This document shows, piece by piece, positions 6,606 through 13,330 of a DNA stretch of 13,857 nt (the first letter of the stretch is position 1; each line of letters begins with the position of its first letter). The stretch lies in the NCBI GenBank assembly GCA_012521035.1, contig JAAYND010000132.1:1-13857 (forward strand). Reading direction: 5' to 3'. Origin of the DNA: Methanomicrobiales archaeon (lineage in GTDB: Archaea > Halobacteriota > Methanomicrobia > Methanomicrobiales > Methanoculleaceae). The translations under genes were made by a program, and so were the position numbers. Under the pieces are notes generated by a model. That model saw nothing but the letters and a program-made list of their open reading frames with translations. It searched no databases and had not been told where the DNA came from.

Positions 6606-7526
6606 CTATGTATAGCTCACGGACCACAATAAAAATAGTGCGGCGATCTCGATGGCGGCGAATATGATCACCGCCGCCCTGACCGCACGGACGATTCCCG
6701 CTCCTCCCTCCTCAAGGGTCTGTTCCGCATCGCCGAGCGTGTAGATCCCTGGCTTTTCAAGCCGTATACCGACACCGCCGGCGATGATCGCCATCGGTAT
6801 GCCGCCGTTGAACCCGGGACGCTTCTTCGCATCCCGGCGAAGCGCTCTCCAGGCCGGCCCGCCCCGGCCGAGCAGGGCGAAGTAGGCGAGCAGGATGGCG
6901 CCGGCGATCCGGGCGGGGATGAAGTTTAAAGCATCATCCGCGCGGGCCGCGAACCACCCGATCCGGATTCGCTCGTCACGGTAGCCGAGCATCGCATCCA
7001 TGGTGTTCGTCGCGCGGAAAACCGCCGCCCCGGCGAGGCCGAAGAGCCCGAAGTAGAAGAGCGGGGATATGATGCTATCCACCAGGTTCTCGGTCATCGA
7101 CTCATACGCGGCCGAGAGGACATGTTCGCGCTCGAGGTGCGCCGTATCCCGGCTCACGACCATGCCGACCCGATCCCGGGCCGCATCGATGCCGCCGGCC
7201 CCGAGCGCCTGCACAACCGCCAGGGTGTGCTCCTCAAGCGACCGCCAGGCCAGGCAGACCTTGAGGAAGAAAGGCGCGAGGAGGATGTAGAGGTACCAGG
7301 GGGCGGCGACCTGGATGAGAAGAAAGGGGGCGGTGAAGAGCGCCGCCGTCAAGAGAGCCCCGAGAGCGCCACAGGCCCGTTCGATGCCTGGCGGGTATCG
7401 CCCCGGAACCCCCCACCACCCGATGAACCGGCCGAGGAGTGCGACCGGGTGGTACCGGGAGTGGGGATCCCCGATCAGCCGATCCACCAGCAGCGACGCG
7501 GCGACTACGACCGCTGCTGCAACCAT
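6606..7526 (-). CDS. cbiB: Adenosylcobinamide-phosphate synthase CbiB (CobD)
   Basis: Membrane enzyme that attaches the aminopropanol-phosphate arm to adenosylcobyric acid, a late step in corrinoid synthesis. The N-terminus has the family pattern LLVDRLIGDPHSRYHPVALL (12-31). Later come the hydrophobic segments, the TENLVDSIISPLFY motif, FRATNTMDAMLGYR, PARIAGAILL and NGGIPMAIIAGGVGIRLEKP. Length (306) is normal. The ATG at 7526 lies 22 nt inside the end of the upstream gene, and the stop is 5 nt before pdxS, so this is a translationally coupled operon. The downstream FecCD-type transporter in the same window could relate to corrinoid uptake, but nothing in the sequence proves it. Methanogens need corrinoids for methyl transfer, consistent with the inferred host. 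Confidence 0.96.
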   Translation of the reverse strand: MVAAAVVVAASLLVDRLIGDPHSRYHPVALLGRFIGWWGVPGRYPPGIERACGALGALLTAALFTAPFLLIQVAAPWYLYILLAPFFLKVCLAWRSLEEHTLAVVQALGAGGIDAARDRVGMVVSRDTAHLEREHVLSAAYESMTENLVDSIISPLFYFGLFGLAGAAVFRATNTMDAMLGYRDERIRIGWFAARADDALNFIPARIAGAILLAYFALLGRGGPAWRALRRDAKKRPGFNGGIPMAIIAGGVGIRLEKPGIYTLGDAEQTLEEGGAGIVRAVRAAVIIFAAIEIAALFLLWSVSYT

Positions 7527-8029
7527 GCGAGGATGACCCCGAGGAGGAGCGCCACAAACGCAGCGGCGTTTAAGGAATCAATCCGGTATACCAGCCACAA
7601 CCCGTAGAGCACCAGGGCAGCGGCGCAGGAGAGAAGGACCGGGCCAAGGGATCCCCACCCATAAGAAGTATCCCGGACCGGCGCGACAGGAGCGATCACG
7701 ACCGGTTCAGGCGCCGGGGCTGCCCGTTCCCTGACTATAACGCGAAACTCCACCTTCTTCGCGCCGTATCCCGATATGACCGCCACGGAGAAGACTCCGG
7801 GGTACGCGTCCTCCCGGATAGGAATGGTGACCTCCTCGCCCCCGACCACATAGAGGTTCTCGTGGAAAAAATCGGTGAAGGGTGATGAGTTTGTCGAAGC
7901 GAGGGTGATATGGAGCGGAGAGCCGTGATTGACGATATGGAAGACGAGATCGCTCCCCGGCGTCGTCTCTACCTTCTCCGGAACCTCGATGGAGTTTATC
8001 CCCCGGCGGTTGAGGTGAATCTCCGACAT
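7505..8029 (-). CDS. Membrane-anchored protein with beta-rich N-terminal domain, function unknown
   Basis: I do not recognise a defined function; the layout recalls archaeal DUF7524-type proteins, a tentative match. The 174 residues divide into a beta-rich domain of about 100 residues (starting MSEIHLNRRGINSIEVPE, with SGYGAKKVEFRVIVRE near its end), a Pro/Ala-rich linker (PAPEPVVIAPVAPV) and two hydrophobic C-terminal segments, roughly 128-148 and 153-170. There is no cleavable signal, so the two helices probably anchor it. The ATG at 8029 is chosen. An in-frame TTG at 8041 overlaps the trm112-like stop (TTGA), but the only GAGG is 1 nt from that TTG, whereas it is 13 nt from the ATG; neither is ideal. 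It overlaps cbiB by 22 nt and belongs to the same operon. Confidence 0.8.
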   Translation of the reverse strand: MSEIHLNRRGINSIEVPEKVETTPGSDLVFHIVNHGSPLHITLASTNSSPFTDFFHENLYVVGGEEVTIPIREDAYPGVFSVAVISGYGAKKVEFRVIVRERAAPAPEPVVIAPVAPVRDTSYGWGSLGPVLLSCAAALVLYGLWLVYRIDSLNAAAFVALLLGVILAWLQQRS

Positions 8030-8037
8030 CGGCAGGC

Positions 8038-8223
8038 TCAATCCTCGCAGGGGGTCTGCGGGAGGAGGTTTGGGATACCCTCACTGATGGGGTAGTCGAC
8101 GCGACACGCCTCGCACCGGAGGGTTCCCTCAAGTATCTCTTCATCGTTCTCTTCGGTCACGGTAAGCAGGAGGGTGCCCTTGCAGACCGGACAGCAGATG
8201 ATATCCATGAGGCTCCGTCTCAT
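8038..8223 (-). CDS. Trm112-like zinc-ribbon protein
   Basis: A 61-residue cytosolic protein with two cysteine pairs, C11/C14 (CCPVCKG) and C37/C40 (LRCEACRVDYPI), followed by SEGIPNLLP. This is the usual pattern of Trm112-family small zinc proteins. Archaeal and eukaryotic Trm112 activates several SAM-dependent methyltransferases acting on tRNA, rRNA or release factor; that role is known for the family and only inferred here. The start at 8223 overlaps the purA stop as ATGA and has GGGGAGAG just upstream; an internal ATG at codon 6 is possible. It sits inside the purA-cbiB-pdxS operon. Confidence 0.88.
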   Translation of the reverse strand: MRRSLMDIICCPVCKGTLLLTVTEENDEEILEGTLRCEACRVDYPISEGIPNLLPQTPCED

Positions 8224-9230
8224 AACTCTCCCCGGAGGTCGATGATCTGGGTCATCTCAGGGCCCGTCGATATCAGGGTGACGGGTTTTCCGATATCCTT
8301 CTCGGCCCGGGCGATGAAGTCTTTTGCCTTTGTGGTCAGCTGATCGTAGTCCGTAACGCCAAAGCAGGCCGGATCTATCCGGTCGATGCCGGTTATGGCG
8401 GCCTGGGTGCACCCGTTGATCGTCGCCGAGTAGCGGGCCATCTTCCCGTCCCAGAGGCCGATGCGGCGCTGGCGGTGGGTGACGGTGCCGAACTCCTCGA
8501 TGCCGAGCTCGTTCGACTTCTCCGGCGATATCTCGGTTGCGAAGGGGCCTTCACCGACCCGTGTCGGGTAGGCCTTGAAGACGACGATGACGTCATCTAC
8601 CCGGGTGGGGCCGACGCCGCTATCAGCGGCTATCTGGGAGGCAGATGTATCTTTGCTGGTCACGAAGGGGTACGTCCCGAAGTAGAGCGATATACCGAAG
8701 CCCTGAGTTCCCTCAAGGAGAACCACATCGCCCCGGTCAAGGGCATCGTTTACGTCCTGGGCCACGTCGGTGATGTAGTCCGAGAGCTCCGGGACATCTT
8801 TTGCCTGCCGGGAGACCCGGAGCACGCGGTCGGCGTTCGCCGGTCCACACCCCGTCCCCGTGCTCCCGATCTTCTTGTGAAGGTGCTCGCTCCCCCTGTC
8901 CCGGGCGATATGCTCCTCCTCGATGACACCGCAACGGCCGTCAACGAAGATCCGGCCCTGGACGCCGAGCAGATCGACCTCTTTCTGGAAGACCCGGGGA
9001 TCGACGAGGACGCCGCTTCCTATCATGAGGTCCGCTTCCGGGTAGACGAACCCCGAGGGGACCATCCTGACTCCATACTCTTTGTCCCCGACGCAGACGG
9101 TATGCCCGGCGTTCGGGCCGACACCCCCCCGCGATATGATGGATGGTTTATCCTGATGGGCGATGTGGGCCACGATCTTTCCTTTCCCCTCATCACCAAA
9201 GAATCCGCCGACGATAATAGTACAGGTCAT
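8220..9230 (-). CDS. purA: Adenylosuccinate synthetase PurA (short archaeal form)
   Basis: Converts IMP, aspartate and GTP to adenylosuccinate, the first committed step to AMP. The 336-residue protein starts MTCTIIVGGFFGDEGKGK, with the GTP-binding and catalytic GDEGKGK (12-18; D13) and the catalytic histidine in GPNAGHTV (H43). GSTGTGCGPANADRVLR, LLEGTQGFGISLYFGTYP and the TSKDTSASQIAADSGVGPTR region also match the family. At 336 aa it is the short archaeal form; bacterial enzymes are near 430. The frame stays open upstream to 9509, but those extra 93 codons have no PurA-like sequence, so I start at the ATG at 9230. An ATG ten codons earlier (9260) is the main alternative. There is no good Shine-Dalgarno, and TTTATC lies 35-40 nt upstream, so the message may be leaderless. 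First gene of a tight operon. Confidence 0.96.
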   Translation of the reverse strand: MTCTIIVGGFFGDEGKGKIVAHIAHQDKPSIISRGGVGPNAGHTVCVGDKEYGVRMVPSGFVYPEADLMIGSGVLVDPRVFQKEVDLLGVQGRIFVDGRCGVIEEEHIARDRGSEHLHKKIGSTGTGCGPANADRVLRVSRQAKDVPELSDYITDVAQDVNDALDRGDVVLLEGTQGFGISLYFGTYPFVTSKDTSASQIAADSGVGPTRVDDVIVVFKAYPTRVGEGPFATEISPEKSNELGIEEFGTVTHRQRRIGLWDGKMARYSATINGCTQAAITGIDRIDPACFGVTDYDQLTTKAKDFIARAEKDIGKPVTLISTGPEMTQIIDLRGEL

Positions 9231-9581
9231 TGTTCTATCAAGTAGGATGGAGTGATACATGCTGATAAACGTTACAATGTGACACCGGGCGAGCGATGAT
9301 TTCACATGAATTATTCCCTCTGAAGGGCAGGGTTTCATGGTCACCACAGGCAGTACCTGCATCACCGGGCTGTGATGTAGCAGCAGCATCTCCACAGGCC
9401 CAGAAGGCCGCTTCACCCCCGGGGGATGCAACCCGCCCTCCGCCGCAACCGCGAGAGAGGCCCTCGCACCCCATCCTGAGGGGTTCGACGCGCAAAACCA
9501 GATCGCCACTCCGCGCAGGGACGTAACACCGGCCGGCGCACCTCCCCGGCGCTAACACCATTTCACCATCGCCAGGACATA

Positions 9582-9739
9582 CCCGGCAGGCCGGCCCCTC
9601 ACCGCCATCCGCCCGGCAGGCCGGTCCGGCCTCTTCCAGTGGAACGTATTACCCGGCAAAAATAGACTCCCGGGTATATTTCCGGGCAGTTATTATGAGA
9701 ACAGCGAGCGCATCGCCCGGCGCCCTGAGCCGGCCTGCC
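9582..9739. repeat. Three copies of a GGCAGGCCGG motif
   Basis: CCCGGCAGGCCGG occurs at 9582-9594 and exactly 30 bp later at 9612-9624. An inverted copy of its core, GCCGGCCTGCC, lies at 9729-9739. The motif is near-palindromic, so each copy could pair with the others. The ORB-like core lies between the second and third copies. Function unknown. Confidence 0.6.
9634..9644. other. Degenerate ORB core
   Basis: TTCCAGTGGAA matches the dyad core of the four full ORBs in this window, but the flanking C-run/G-run is missing. It may be a weak Orc1 site or chance. Confidence 0.35.
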
Positions 9740-9856
9740 ATACCAATTTTCTGCCAGTATATGCGTATATCCGGTATCTGAGCGAGTAACCGGGCATTCC
9801 ATATCAACCTTTGCGGCCGCAAAAGATCCTCCGGGCCGATCACTTCAGGTTCAGGA

Positions 9857-9876
9857 CCCCTTCATTTCCACTGGAA
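9857..9876 (-). other. Origin recognition box (ORB) 1
   Basis: CCCCTTCATTTCCACTGGAA aligns base for base with three other 20-bp sites in this window (consensus CCCCTTYRYTTCSASTGGAR). On the minus strand it reads as the archaeal mini-ORB: a TTCCAGTGGAA dyad, then an A-rich stretch and a GGGG run. These are binding sites for Orc1/Cdc6, encoded at 11868-13151. It is inverted relative to ORB 2, with the G-runs facing outward. Confidence 0.85.
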
Positions 9877-10072
9877 ACTTCATCTCTTAGATATCGAAGG
9901 CTGCCCCATCGAGATTTTCCCTGAACCGGCAGGATGAACTCCTATGAGAGTTTAGCGAGCGGAGCGCGGATACGAACCCGGCGATCTGGAGAGCATTTCC
10001 AGGACCGGAGCATGGCCATGAGGTAAACATGACGGCTCATTTGCTGATCAAAATCCCCGAATTGATCCACAT

Positions 10073-10092
10073 CTCCAGTGGAAGTAAAGGGG
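10073..10092 (+). other. Origin recognition box (ORB) 2
   Basis: CTCCAGTGGAAGTAAAGGGG is the plus-strand form of the ORB consensus, with the dyad CTCCAGTGGAA and a GGGG run at 10089-10092. With ORB 1 it forms an inverted pair about 215 bp apart, in the gap between the aminotransferase and purA. Confidence 0.8.
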
Positions 10093-10156
10093 TTCTCTGC
10101 CCGTCATTCCACCGTCTGACAATAGAATGCCAGCCGCTTATGTTGCGATCCCGGCT

Positions 10157-10195
10157 AAAAATGTATCGATTTGCCACCGGGTTAACCAGAGTGGC
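10157..10195 (-). terminator. Possible terminator after the aminotransferase gene
   Basis: Five nt past the aminotransferase stop on the minus strand, GCCAC and GTGGC arms (10173-10195) enclose a segment containing GGTTAACC. A T5 run follows on the minus strand (10157-10161). The hairpin is short and the T-run lies about 11 nt away, so this is a moderate candidate. Confidence 0.35.
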
Positions 10196-10199
10196 TTTA

Positions 10200-11360
10200 T
10201 CACGTTCTTGAGTCCAAGAAGACCTTCATGCGCGCGAGGGCTTCCTTGAGATCGTCCCTTGAGACCGCATAGGCGCAACGCAGGTGACCGGTGCCGGATG
10301 GCCCGAGCACACTCCCGGGGACAACCGCCACATGCTGCTCGTGGAGGAGCCCCTCTGCAAACTCGGTATCGGTCATGCCAGTGCTCTCCACCGAGGGGAA
10401 TGCGTAGAACGCACCCCGGGGGAGGTGGCAGGAGAGACCGAGTTTGTTCAGTCCATCGACGATGAGGTTGCGGCGGAGCCGGTACTCCCTGACCATCGCA
10501 TCCTTCTCCGCCTCCCCGGCCCGGAGCGCCTCGTACGCCGCCACCTGCCCCATCACCGGAGCGCAGAGCGCGACATACTGGTGGATCTTCAGCGCCGCCG
10601 CAGCGATCTCCTGTGGCGCGCAGAGGTAGCCGATCCGCCACCCGGTCATCGCAAAGGCCTTTGAGAACCCGTTGAGGGTGATCGTCCGCTCGTGGAGTTC
10701 GGGGATCGACGCCGGCGAAAAGTGATTCCCGTCGTAGGTGAGCTCGGCGTAGACCTCGTCGCTGATGAGGAGGAGGTCGTGGTCGACCAGGAGGTCGGCG
10801 ACGGCGCGCCAGTCCGCCTCCTGCATCACACCGCCGGTGGGGTTGTTCGGGAAGTTCGTTATCAGGGCCTTCGTCTTCGGGGTGATGCTCTCCGCGAGCG
10901 CGTCAGCTGTCAGCCGGAACTCATCCTCAGCGCGGCAGGGGATCGTCACCGGGGTACCGCCGGCGAGCGAGACGCAGGGGGTGTAGGAGACATAACAGGG
11001 CTCAGCGACCAGGATCTCGTCACCAGGGTCCACGATAGCCCTGATGGCGATATCGGCCGCCTCCGAGACGCCGCACGTCACGATGATCTCCTCATCGGGA
11101 TCGTAGGGGGTGCCGAACCGGCTATCGAGGTAGTGGCTGATGGCGCCCCTGAGCAGGGGCGTCCCCTTGTTCGACGTGTATGCAGTCGACCCCTGCTCGA
11201 TCGAGTATATGGATGCCTCGCAGACGCACCAGGGGGTCACGAAATCCGGCTCGCCGACACCCAGGGATATGACATCCTCCATCGTCTGCGCGATATCGAA
11301 GAACCGCCGTATCCCGGAAGGAGGAATGGCACGGACCCGCTCTGAGACAAAATCCCTCAA
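10200..11360 (-). CDS. PLP-dependent aminotransferase, class I/II
   Basis: Fold-type I PLP enzyme (386 aa), probably transferring amino groups between an aspartate-, alanine- or aromatic-type amino acid and a 2-oxo acid in the cytosol. Landmarks: SLGVGEPDF (32-40), AYTSNKGTPLLR (60-71), NFPNNPTGG with N173, SDEVYAEL (D201, Y204), the PLP lysine K234 in NGFSKAFAMTGWRIGY, and R361 in GHLRCAYAVS, placed like the substrate carboxylate arginine. The exact substrate cannot be assigned. The start is a TTG at 11360: GAGGTG lies 6 nt upstream and an in-frame TGA blocks any earlier start. The gene is 10 nt after the Lrp/AsnC regulator stop, so the two are cotranscribed, a frequent pairing in which the regulator senses amino acids. 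Confidence 0.95.
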   Translation of the reverse strand: MRDFVSERVRAIPPSGIRRFFDIAQTMEDVISLGVGEPDFVTPWCVCEASIYSIEQGSTAYTSNKGTPLLRGAISHYLDSRFGTPYDPDEEIIVTCGVSEAADIAIRAIVDPGDEILVAEPCYVSYTPCVSLAGGTPVTIPCRAEDEFRLTADALAESITPKTKALITNFPNNPTGGVMQEADWRAVADLLVDHDLLLISDEVYAELTYDGNHFSPASIPELHERTITLNGFSKAFAMTGWRIGYLCAPQEIAAAALKIHQYVALCAPVMGQVAAYEALRAGEAEKDAMVREYRLRRNLIVDGLNKLGLSCHLPRGAFYAFPSVESTGMTDTEFAEGLLHEQHVAVVPGSVLGPSGTGHLRCAYAVSRDDLKEALARMKVFLDSRT

Positions 11361-11366
11361 ACGTCA

Positions 11367-11372
11367 CACCTC
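11367..11372 (-). promoter_or_regulatory. Ribosome binding site fixing a TTG start for the aminotransferase
   Basis: GAGGTG on the minus strand overlaps the stop codon of the upstream lrp-type gene and lies 6 nt before the TTG at 11360. The distance from GAGG to the start is 8 nt, the same as for the methyltransferase and radical-SAM genes here. This supports the TTG over any ATG further in. Confidence 0.65.
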
Positions 11373-11862
11373 AGAACGAGTAGGGGAGACGCTCAACCTC
11401 GCCGCGCACAGCGAATGTGGTCCCGTTCTCCTTGTAGGTCTTCATGATGATGAGCGTCGCCGTCTCGCGGATCCGGTCCATCGGCGCGATCTGCTCGGCC
11501 ACGAACCGCGCTATCTCATGCATGCTTGAGGCGGTCACCAGCAGCTGGAGGTCATAGGTGCCGGTCATCAGCCGGAGCGACCGGACCTGCGGGAACCGTG
11601 CGATCCGCTCTGCGATCCGGTCGTAACCAAAGTCCCGCTCGGGCGAGACCTTGAGCTCGATCACTGCGGTGACAGCATCGCTCCCGGCCCGTCCCCAGTC
11701 GACGACCGCCGTGTAGCGGCGGATGATGCCAGCCGCCTCCAGCCTCTCGATCCGCTCTCTTGTATCCTGTTCACTCAGCTCGGCCATCACCGCGAGATCG
11801 CTCACCGGTGTGCGGCAGTTCTCCTCCAGCACCTGGAGGAGGGTTAGGTCCTTCTCGTCCAA
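11371..11862 (-). CDS. Lrp/AsnC-family transcriptional regulator
   Basis: DNA-binding feast/famine-type regulator of 163 residues. The N-terminal 50 residues form an AsnC-type winged helix-turn-helix (MDEKDLTLLQVLEENCRTP, then DTRERIERLEAAGIIRRY). The C-terminal RAM domain (about 64-145) includes FPQVRSLRLMTGTYDLQLLV, the usual effector-binding face. I choose the TTG at 11862: AGGTGAT, a 7-nt match to the archaeal anti-Shine-Dalgarno, lies 4 nt upstream and the protein then starts MDEKD as Lrp proteins do. A GTG at 11871 overlapping the orc1 stop (GTGA) would add three residues and is the alternative. It lies between orc1 and the aminotransferase in one transcription unit, so it probably controls the aminotransferase and perhaps its own operon. 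The effector is unknown. Confidence 0.93.
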   Translation of the reverse strand: MDEKDLTLLQVLEENCRTPVSDLAVMAELSEQDTRERIERLEAAGIIRRYTAVVDWGRAGSDAVTAVIELKVSPERDFGYDRIAERIARFPQVRSLRLMTGTYDLQLLVTASSMHEIARFVAEQIAPMDRIRETATLIIMKTYKENGTTFAVRGEVERLPYSF

Positions 11863-11866
11863 TGGT

Positions 11867-11873
11867 ATCACCT
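11867..11873 (-). promoter_or_regulatory. Ribosome binding site for the Lrp/AsnC gene, overlapping the orc1 stop
   Basis: AGGTGAT on the minus strand contains the orc1 TGA stop and lies 4 nt before the TTG at 11862. It indicates re-initiation coupling between orc1 and the regulator and favours TTG over the GTG at 11871. Confidence 0.55.
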
Positions 11874-13151
11874 GAACATTGCTTTTAATCGATTGATGTC
11901 AAGTTCCTTCAGTCTCTGGTCGGCCAGCCTCGGGTCACGCGCTATGACCTCCTCGATCTTGCTCGTCGTCGCATCAAACCACATCTCCTTCGTCCGGCCA
12001 TAGCGACCGCGTGAGACGACCCTCGTGTTGATGACGCCGAGCATGTTGAGCTCAGATATGAGGTCGGTGATCCTGCGATGCGTCAGGATGTCGAGATCGA
12101 TGATCCGCGCGATCTCCCGGTAGACCACCGTGACCTCGCCGCTCGTGAAGACCCGCTTCCCCATATCTTCGAGGATCAACATCGCGTAGAGGACCGCCTT
12201 GCTCTGGGTCGGGAGGGTGGAGACGCACTCCACCATGCTATCGGTCTCGATCTTATCCTGCGCCATCCTGACGTGCTTCTCGCCCACACTCGTAGCGTTC
12301 TCACGGTCTGCAAGCTCTCCCGAGACACGGAGGAGGTCAAGCGCCCTTCGTGCATCTCCATGCTCCTGTGCCGCGAGCGCCGCGCAGAGCGGGATGACCG
12401 TCTCACCGAGCACCCCATCGACGAACGCCATATCAGCCCTCTGCTGGAGAATGTCACAGAGCTGCGGGGCGTTGTAGGGAGGAAAGACGATCTCCTCCTC
12501 GGAGAGCGAGGAGAGGACCCGGGGATCCAGGAAGTCGGTGAACCGGAGATCGTTTGATATGCCGATGATGCTCACCTTCGCAAACTTGAGGTCGGAGTTG
12601 ATCCGGGTGAGGTTGTAGAGGGTATCGTCACCGCTCTTCTTGACGAGTTTGTCGATCTCGTCGAGGATGATGACCATGACCCCACCGCTGCTCTCGAGCT
12701 GGTTCTTGAGTTCCGCGTAGACCTGGTCGGTCGGCCATCCGGTCATCGGGATGAGCGTCCGGGGTCTGTCGCTTGGATGCTGGTCGATGTCATCGAGACA
12801 GTTCGCGATCTGGGCGAGCACCCGATACTGGGTATCGATCACTTCACAGTTGAGATGGATGACCCTGCACTTCGTCCCGGCGAGTGCACTTGCGTTCTCA
12901 AGCTCGGTCCCAACATACCTCGCTGAAGCGGTCTTTCCGGTTCCGGTCTTGCCGTAGATGAGGATGTTTGAGGGAGTTTCGTTGTTGAGGGAGGGGGCAA
13001 GGATGGATGCAAGCTCATCGATCTGAGGCTTTCGGTGAGGAAGAATCTGAGGACGATAGCTGTGACGGAGCACTTCCCTGTTCTTAAATATACGCCTGTT
13101 GGTCAGGTATTTCTTAAATAGGCCCATCGGGTTGGTCTTATCGTCCGACAT
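11868..13151 (-). CDS. orc1: Orc1/Cdc6 replication initiator
   Basis: Archaeal origin-binding initiator (427 aa), an AAA+ ATPase with a C-terminal winged helix that binds ORBs and recruits MCM. Landmarks: the N-terminal YRPQILPHRKPQIDELA region, Walker A GKTGTGKT (67-74), Walker B VIILDEIDKLV (160-170; D164, E165), sensor 1 IIGISNDLRF with N200, DPRVLSSLSEEEIVFPPY (209-226), and sensor 2 GDARRALDLLR (265-275). The winged helix occupies roughly 310-395, with HRRITDLISELNMLGVI typical of its recognition part. Length is normal. The ATG at 13151 has GGTGA 4 nt upstream. Its own ORBs lie 80-150 bp upstream, so autoregulation is plausible. A weak TATA-like sequence (13202-13210) could be its promoter. 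The gene is followed by an Lrp/AsnC regulator with overlapping stop and ribosome binding site. Confidence 0.97.
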   Translation of the reverse strand: MSDDKTNPMGLFKKYLTNRRIFKNREVLRHSYRPQILPHRKPQIDELASILAPSLNNETPSNILIYGKTGTGKTASARYVGTELENASALAGTKCRVIHLNCEVIDTQYRVLAQIANCLDDIDQHPSDRPRTLIPMTGWPTDQVYAELKNQLESSGGVMVIILDEIDKLVKKSGDDTLYNLTRINSDLKFAKVSIIGISNDLRFTDFLDPRVLSSLSEEEIVFPPYNAPQLCDILQQRADMAFVDGVLGETVIPLCAALAAQEHGDARRALDLLRVSGELADRENATSVGEKHVRMAQDKIETDSMVECVSTLPTQSKAVLYAMLILEDMGKRVFTSGEVTVVYREIARIIDLDILTHRRITDLISELNMLGVINTRVVSRGRYGRTKEMWFDATTSKIEEVIARDPRLADQRLKELDINRLKAMFR

Positions 13152-13230
13152 GATGTCACCGGGGAGAATTGCCAGGACAGGAAATTTTCGTGTCGCGGGC
13201 TCTTAATATGATCGCTCTTGTGGCAGATAA

Positions 13231-13250
13231 CCCCTTCGTTTCCAGTGGAA
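13231..13250 (-). other. Origin recognition box (ORB) 3
   Basis: CCCCTTCGTTTCCAGTGGAA is the best match to the archaeal ORB: on the minus strand it reads TTCCACTGGAAACGAAGGGG. It is the nearest Orc1 site to the orc1 start, about 80 bp upstream. Confidence 0.88.
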
Positions 13251-13279
13251 CATGATGGAGGCTGAACTGAAGACCCCGA

Positions 13280-13299
13280 CCCCTTTGTTTCGACTGGAA
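13280..13299 (-). other. Origin recognition box (ORB) 4
   Basis: CCCCTTTGTTTCGACTGGAA has the same orientation as ORB 3, 49 bp apart, with one symmetry break in the dyad core. Together they form a tandem pair on the orc1-proximal side of the AT-rich segment. Confidence 0.82.
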
Positions 13300-13306
13300 G
13301 GTGATG

Positions 13307-13326
13307 ATGATACGAGAGCGTATCAT
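13307..13326. repeat. Perfect 8-bp dyad beside ORB 4
   Basis: ATGATACG (13307-13314) and CGTATCAT (13319-13326) flank a 4-nt AGAG loop. It sits between ORB 4 and the AT-rich segment, where a second initiator contact, a regulator site or a small cruciform would be expected. It is an exact palindrome, but its function is unknown. Confidence 0.55.
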
Positions 13327-13330
13327 GCAT

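Larger units (their letters stand above)
9231..10199. other. Gene-free region between purA and the aminotransferase, carrying ORBs
   Basis: About 970 bp with no credible coding sequence: the short open frames have skewed composition (runs of Pro, Arg, Ser) and overlap the ORBs. It holds the likely purA promoter at its left end, three copies of a GC-rich decamer (9582-9739), an ORB-like core (9634-9644), two good ORBs in inverted orientation (9857-9876 and 10073-10092) and a possible terminator for the aminotransferase at its right end. AT content rises modestly around 9645-9790. I see no tRNA or rRNA. Confidence 0.7.

Noticed and set aside
6601..6627. Nine extra codons at the start of PdxS
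   Set aside because: They would overlap the cbiB stop and precede the conserved N-terminus; the ATG at 6600 gives the standard length.
9231..9509. N-terminal extension of PurA by 93 codons
   Set aside because: The extra sequence does not resemble PurA. The conserved N-terminus begins at the ATG at 9230, and archaeal PurA is normally of the shorter length.
9967..9981. A tRNA T-arm-like sequence on the minus strand (GGTTCGTATCC)
   Set aside because: The flanking bases do not form the 5-bp T-stem and no acceptor, D or anticodon arms could be laid out around it.
10029..10211. A 60-codon plus-strand frame in the intergenic region
   Set aside because: It overlaps ORB 2, the terminator candidate and the end of the aminotransferase gene, and has no recognisable features.
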